This document shows, in pieces, positions 62,651-64,000 of a stretch of DNA of 64,000 bases. The position numbers were made by a program, and so were the translations under genes. Numbering within the stretch: the first letter of the stretch is position 1; each line of letters begins with the position of its first letter. The stretch spans positions 25,925,206 to 25,989,205 of the forward strand of contig NC_053417.1 of the NCBI RefSeq assembly GCF_016859285.1, given 5' to 3'. Origin of the DNA: Xiphias gladius (Eukaryota > Chordata > Actinopteri > Istiophoriformes > Xiphiidae). A model generated the notes under the pieces. That model was not told the DNA's origin, ran no database searches, and worked only from the letters and a program-made list of their open reading frames with translations.

Positions 62651-64000
62651 AGGGATTATTAACCCCTGCTCGACTATTCGAGGAAAGCACCCCGCTACCA
62701 AAACACCTCCTCCTCCTCCTCCTCTAAACTCGGTTGGATTTCCCTAAAAAGTCTGAGTTATATTCCTTAAATTGCTCCCAAATGCGACCCCCCCCCCCCC
62801 CCACACACACACACCCCACCCCCGAAAGTAACTCTTTCACAAAGGTCCAGCATTGACTGAAAGGAACAGGACGTTGGTCTGCTGGGGAAAGACCTGTTCA
62901 GTTTATCTTTAGCCTCTCTGTGGGAGAGTTAAGAGCCAACACAAACAGGACTTGAGAAGTGGGTTTATTTTCTCAGGGACAACAGGTTGGAGGCGACTCT
63001 TTGCACAGTTTCTTTACATTATTCCATTCACGCCTGCTGATTTTTCAGCATCTTACCTACATGACAAACAAATACAACCAAGTGTCCAAATCTACAAAAA
63101 AATAATGTTTTGTTTGTTTGGGTGCTGTCCGTGGTGCTGATTCCTACCTCTATAGTTAGATCATCAACAACAAATAATGTTACCTGTACAACAGTTATAT
63201 GTGCATGACGTCTCGGGTCATACCGTCAAACTCCCTGCGTCTTTTTACGCGTTTTTCCTCTCAGCCTCGGTGCGCAGCGCATTGCTTACTTCCTCTAAAT
63301 CGCTCGTGAACAATGAAGACACTTTCGGAAATGTCGAGAAAAGCAAACTCTAGTCAGATAAGACAGAGGGAAACATTGCACAGACACGTTAAAAAACAGA
63401 ACCTCCAGTAACATCTGTAGGTCACGTCCTTTTCGGTCACTGCAGGTGGGGTCCATGTTACTTCTTCAACTTTCCCAATTCTACCACCTCGTCTTCTTCG
63501 GCTTTGAAGCCCCCGCTTCCTTCCTGCTGTCACACATATCAAGCTTTAGCTGGAGTGCATCAGTAATGTTTTAGTGAAGCTAATCAGTGGCGGCACGTCC
63601 GGTTTTCCCTTGGTTTTAGCTCCTCTCTCACGAAACGGCGTTTATATGTGGTCAGGAACGGTGCGCAGAGCTTCCTCTGGGTTTCTGTTGATGTCGACAT
63701 TCTGCAACGACAGCAACACAAATACTGAGGGTCCATCTAAAGCCAGACCACGTAGCGTCTGCCGAGCAGCGACCGCAAGTCTGCACTTGCACAGCACCAG
63801 CTTTAAAGCTGGCTGCTAACTTTAGCTAACATTAGCTAGCCTCACTGGGTCACACCAGACCAAGTGAGGCTGCAGCAGCAAAAAATGTGTGAGTGTGTGG
63901 AACTGAGTAAAGGTGCCTGTTACTGCTTATGAAAACAACGTTTTATTAGTAATAAGACGATTGTGATATTTCTTCTTTCAAAAGTTACGTAGCCCCCTTT
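62651..64000. other. Gene-free right end
   Basis: No coding exon could be supported. It contains a CTC repeat at 62707-62726, a C-rich tract running into CA repeats at 62785-62822 and otherwise ordinary sequence. The 63574-63819 open frame is not recognisable. Confidence 0.5.

Overview
The window is nuclear DNA from a ray-finned fish, most likely a percomorph teleost. Genes are split by short GT-AG introns, long CA/TG microsatellites are frequent, and intergenic DNA and introns carry short non-autonomous DNA transposons typical of teleosts. I found seven complete protein-coding genes plus the 3' end of an eighth. I saw no operons, CRISPR arrays, tRNA or rRNA genes, and no retrovirus-like, Polinton-like or other virus-derived element.

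Layout: (1) 762-955, last exon of a bMERB-domain protein, probably mical1, on +. (2) 956-7240, repeat-rich intergenic DNA. (3) A CpG-rich promoter block at about 7240-8650, then camk1g (coding 9725-16565, +), a membrane-anchored Ca2+/calmodulin kinase. (4) g0s2 (22253-22609, +), an inhibitor of adipose triglyceride lipase. (5) taf8 (23893-29653, +), a TFIID subunit, whose intron 1/exon 2 boundary carries a nearly perfect 135-bp in-frame tandem duplication. (6) cimap3/pifo (33532-30152, -), a ciliary protein, convergent with taf8. (7) atp6ap1 (39776-34993, -) and gdi1 (41719-46728, +), divergent with about 1.9 kb between start codons. (8) An inter-alpha-trypsin-inhibitor heavy chain, best matched to itih6 (62125-50088, -), 17 coding exons.

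Exon chains were assembled by hand from splice sites and family similarity. Every complete chain is divisible by three: camk1g 437 aa, taf8 308 aa, cimap3 188 aa, atp6ap1 449 aa, gdi1 447 aa, itih6 about 1226 aa. The genes do not form one pathway. Two neighbour pairs look old: camk1g with g0s2 (near each other on human 1q32) and atp6ap1 with gdi1 (adjacent on human Xq28). The window therefore joins segments that are separate in mammals.

Most interesting points: the taf8 exon duplication, which could add 45 residues before the histone fold; an in-frame upstream exon that could give camk1g a 50-residue N-terminal extension; a perfect RFX-type X-box beside it; five tiny phase-1 symmetric exons in itih6 encoding an acidic tyrosine-rich cassette; its mucin-like Pro/Thr tail with internal repeats; and several foldback or terminal-inverted-repeat elements, one with an intact 8-bp target duplication.
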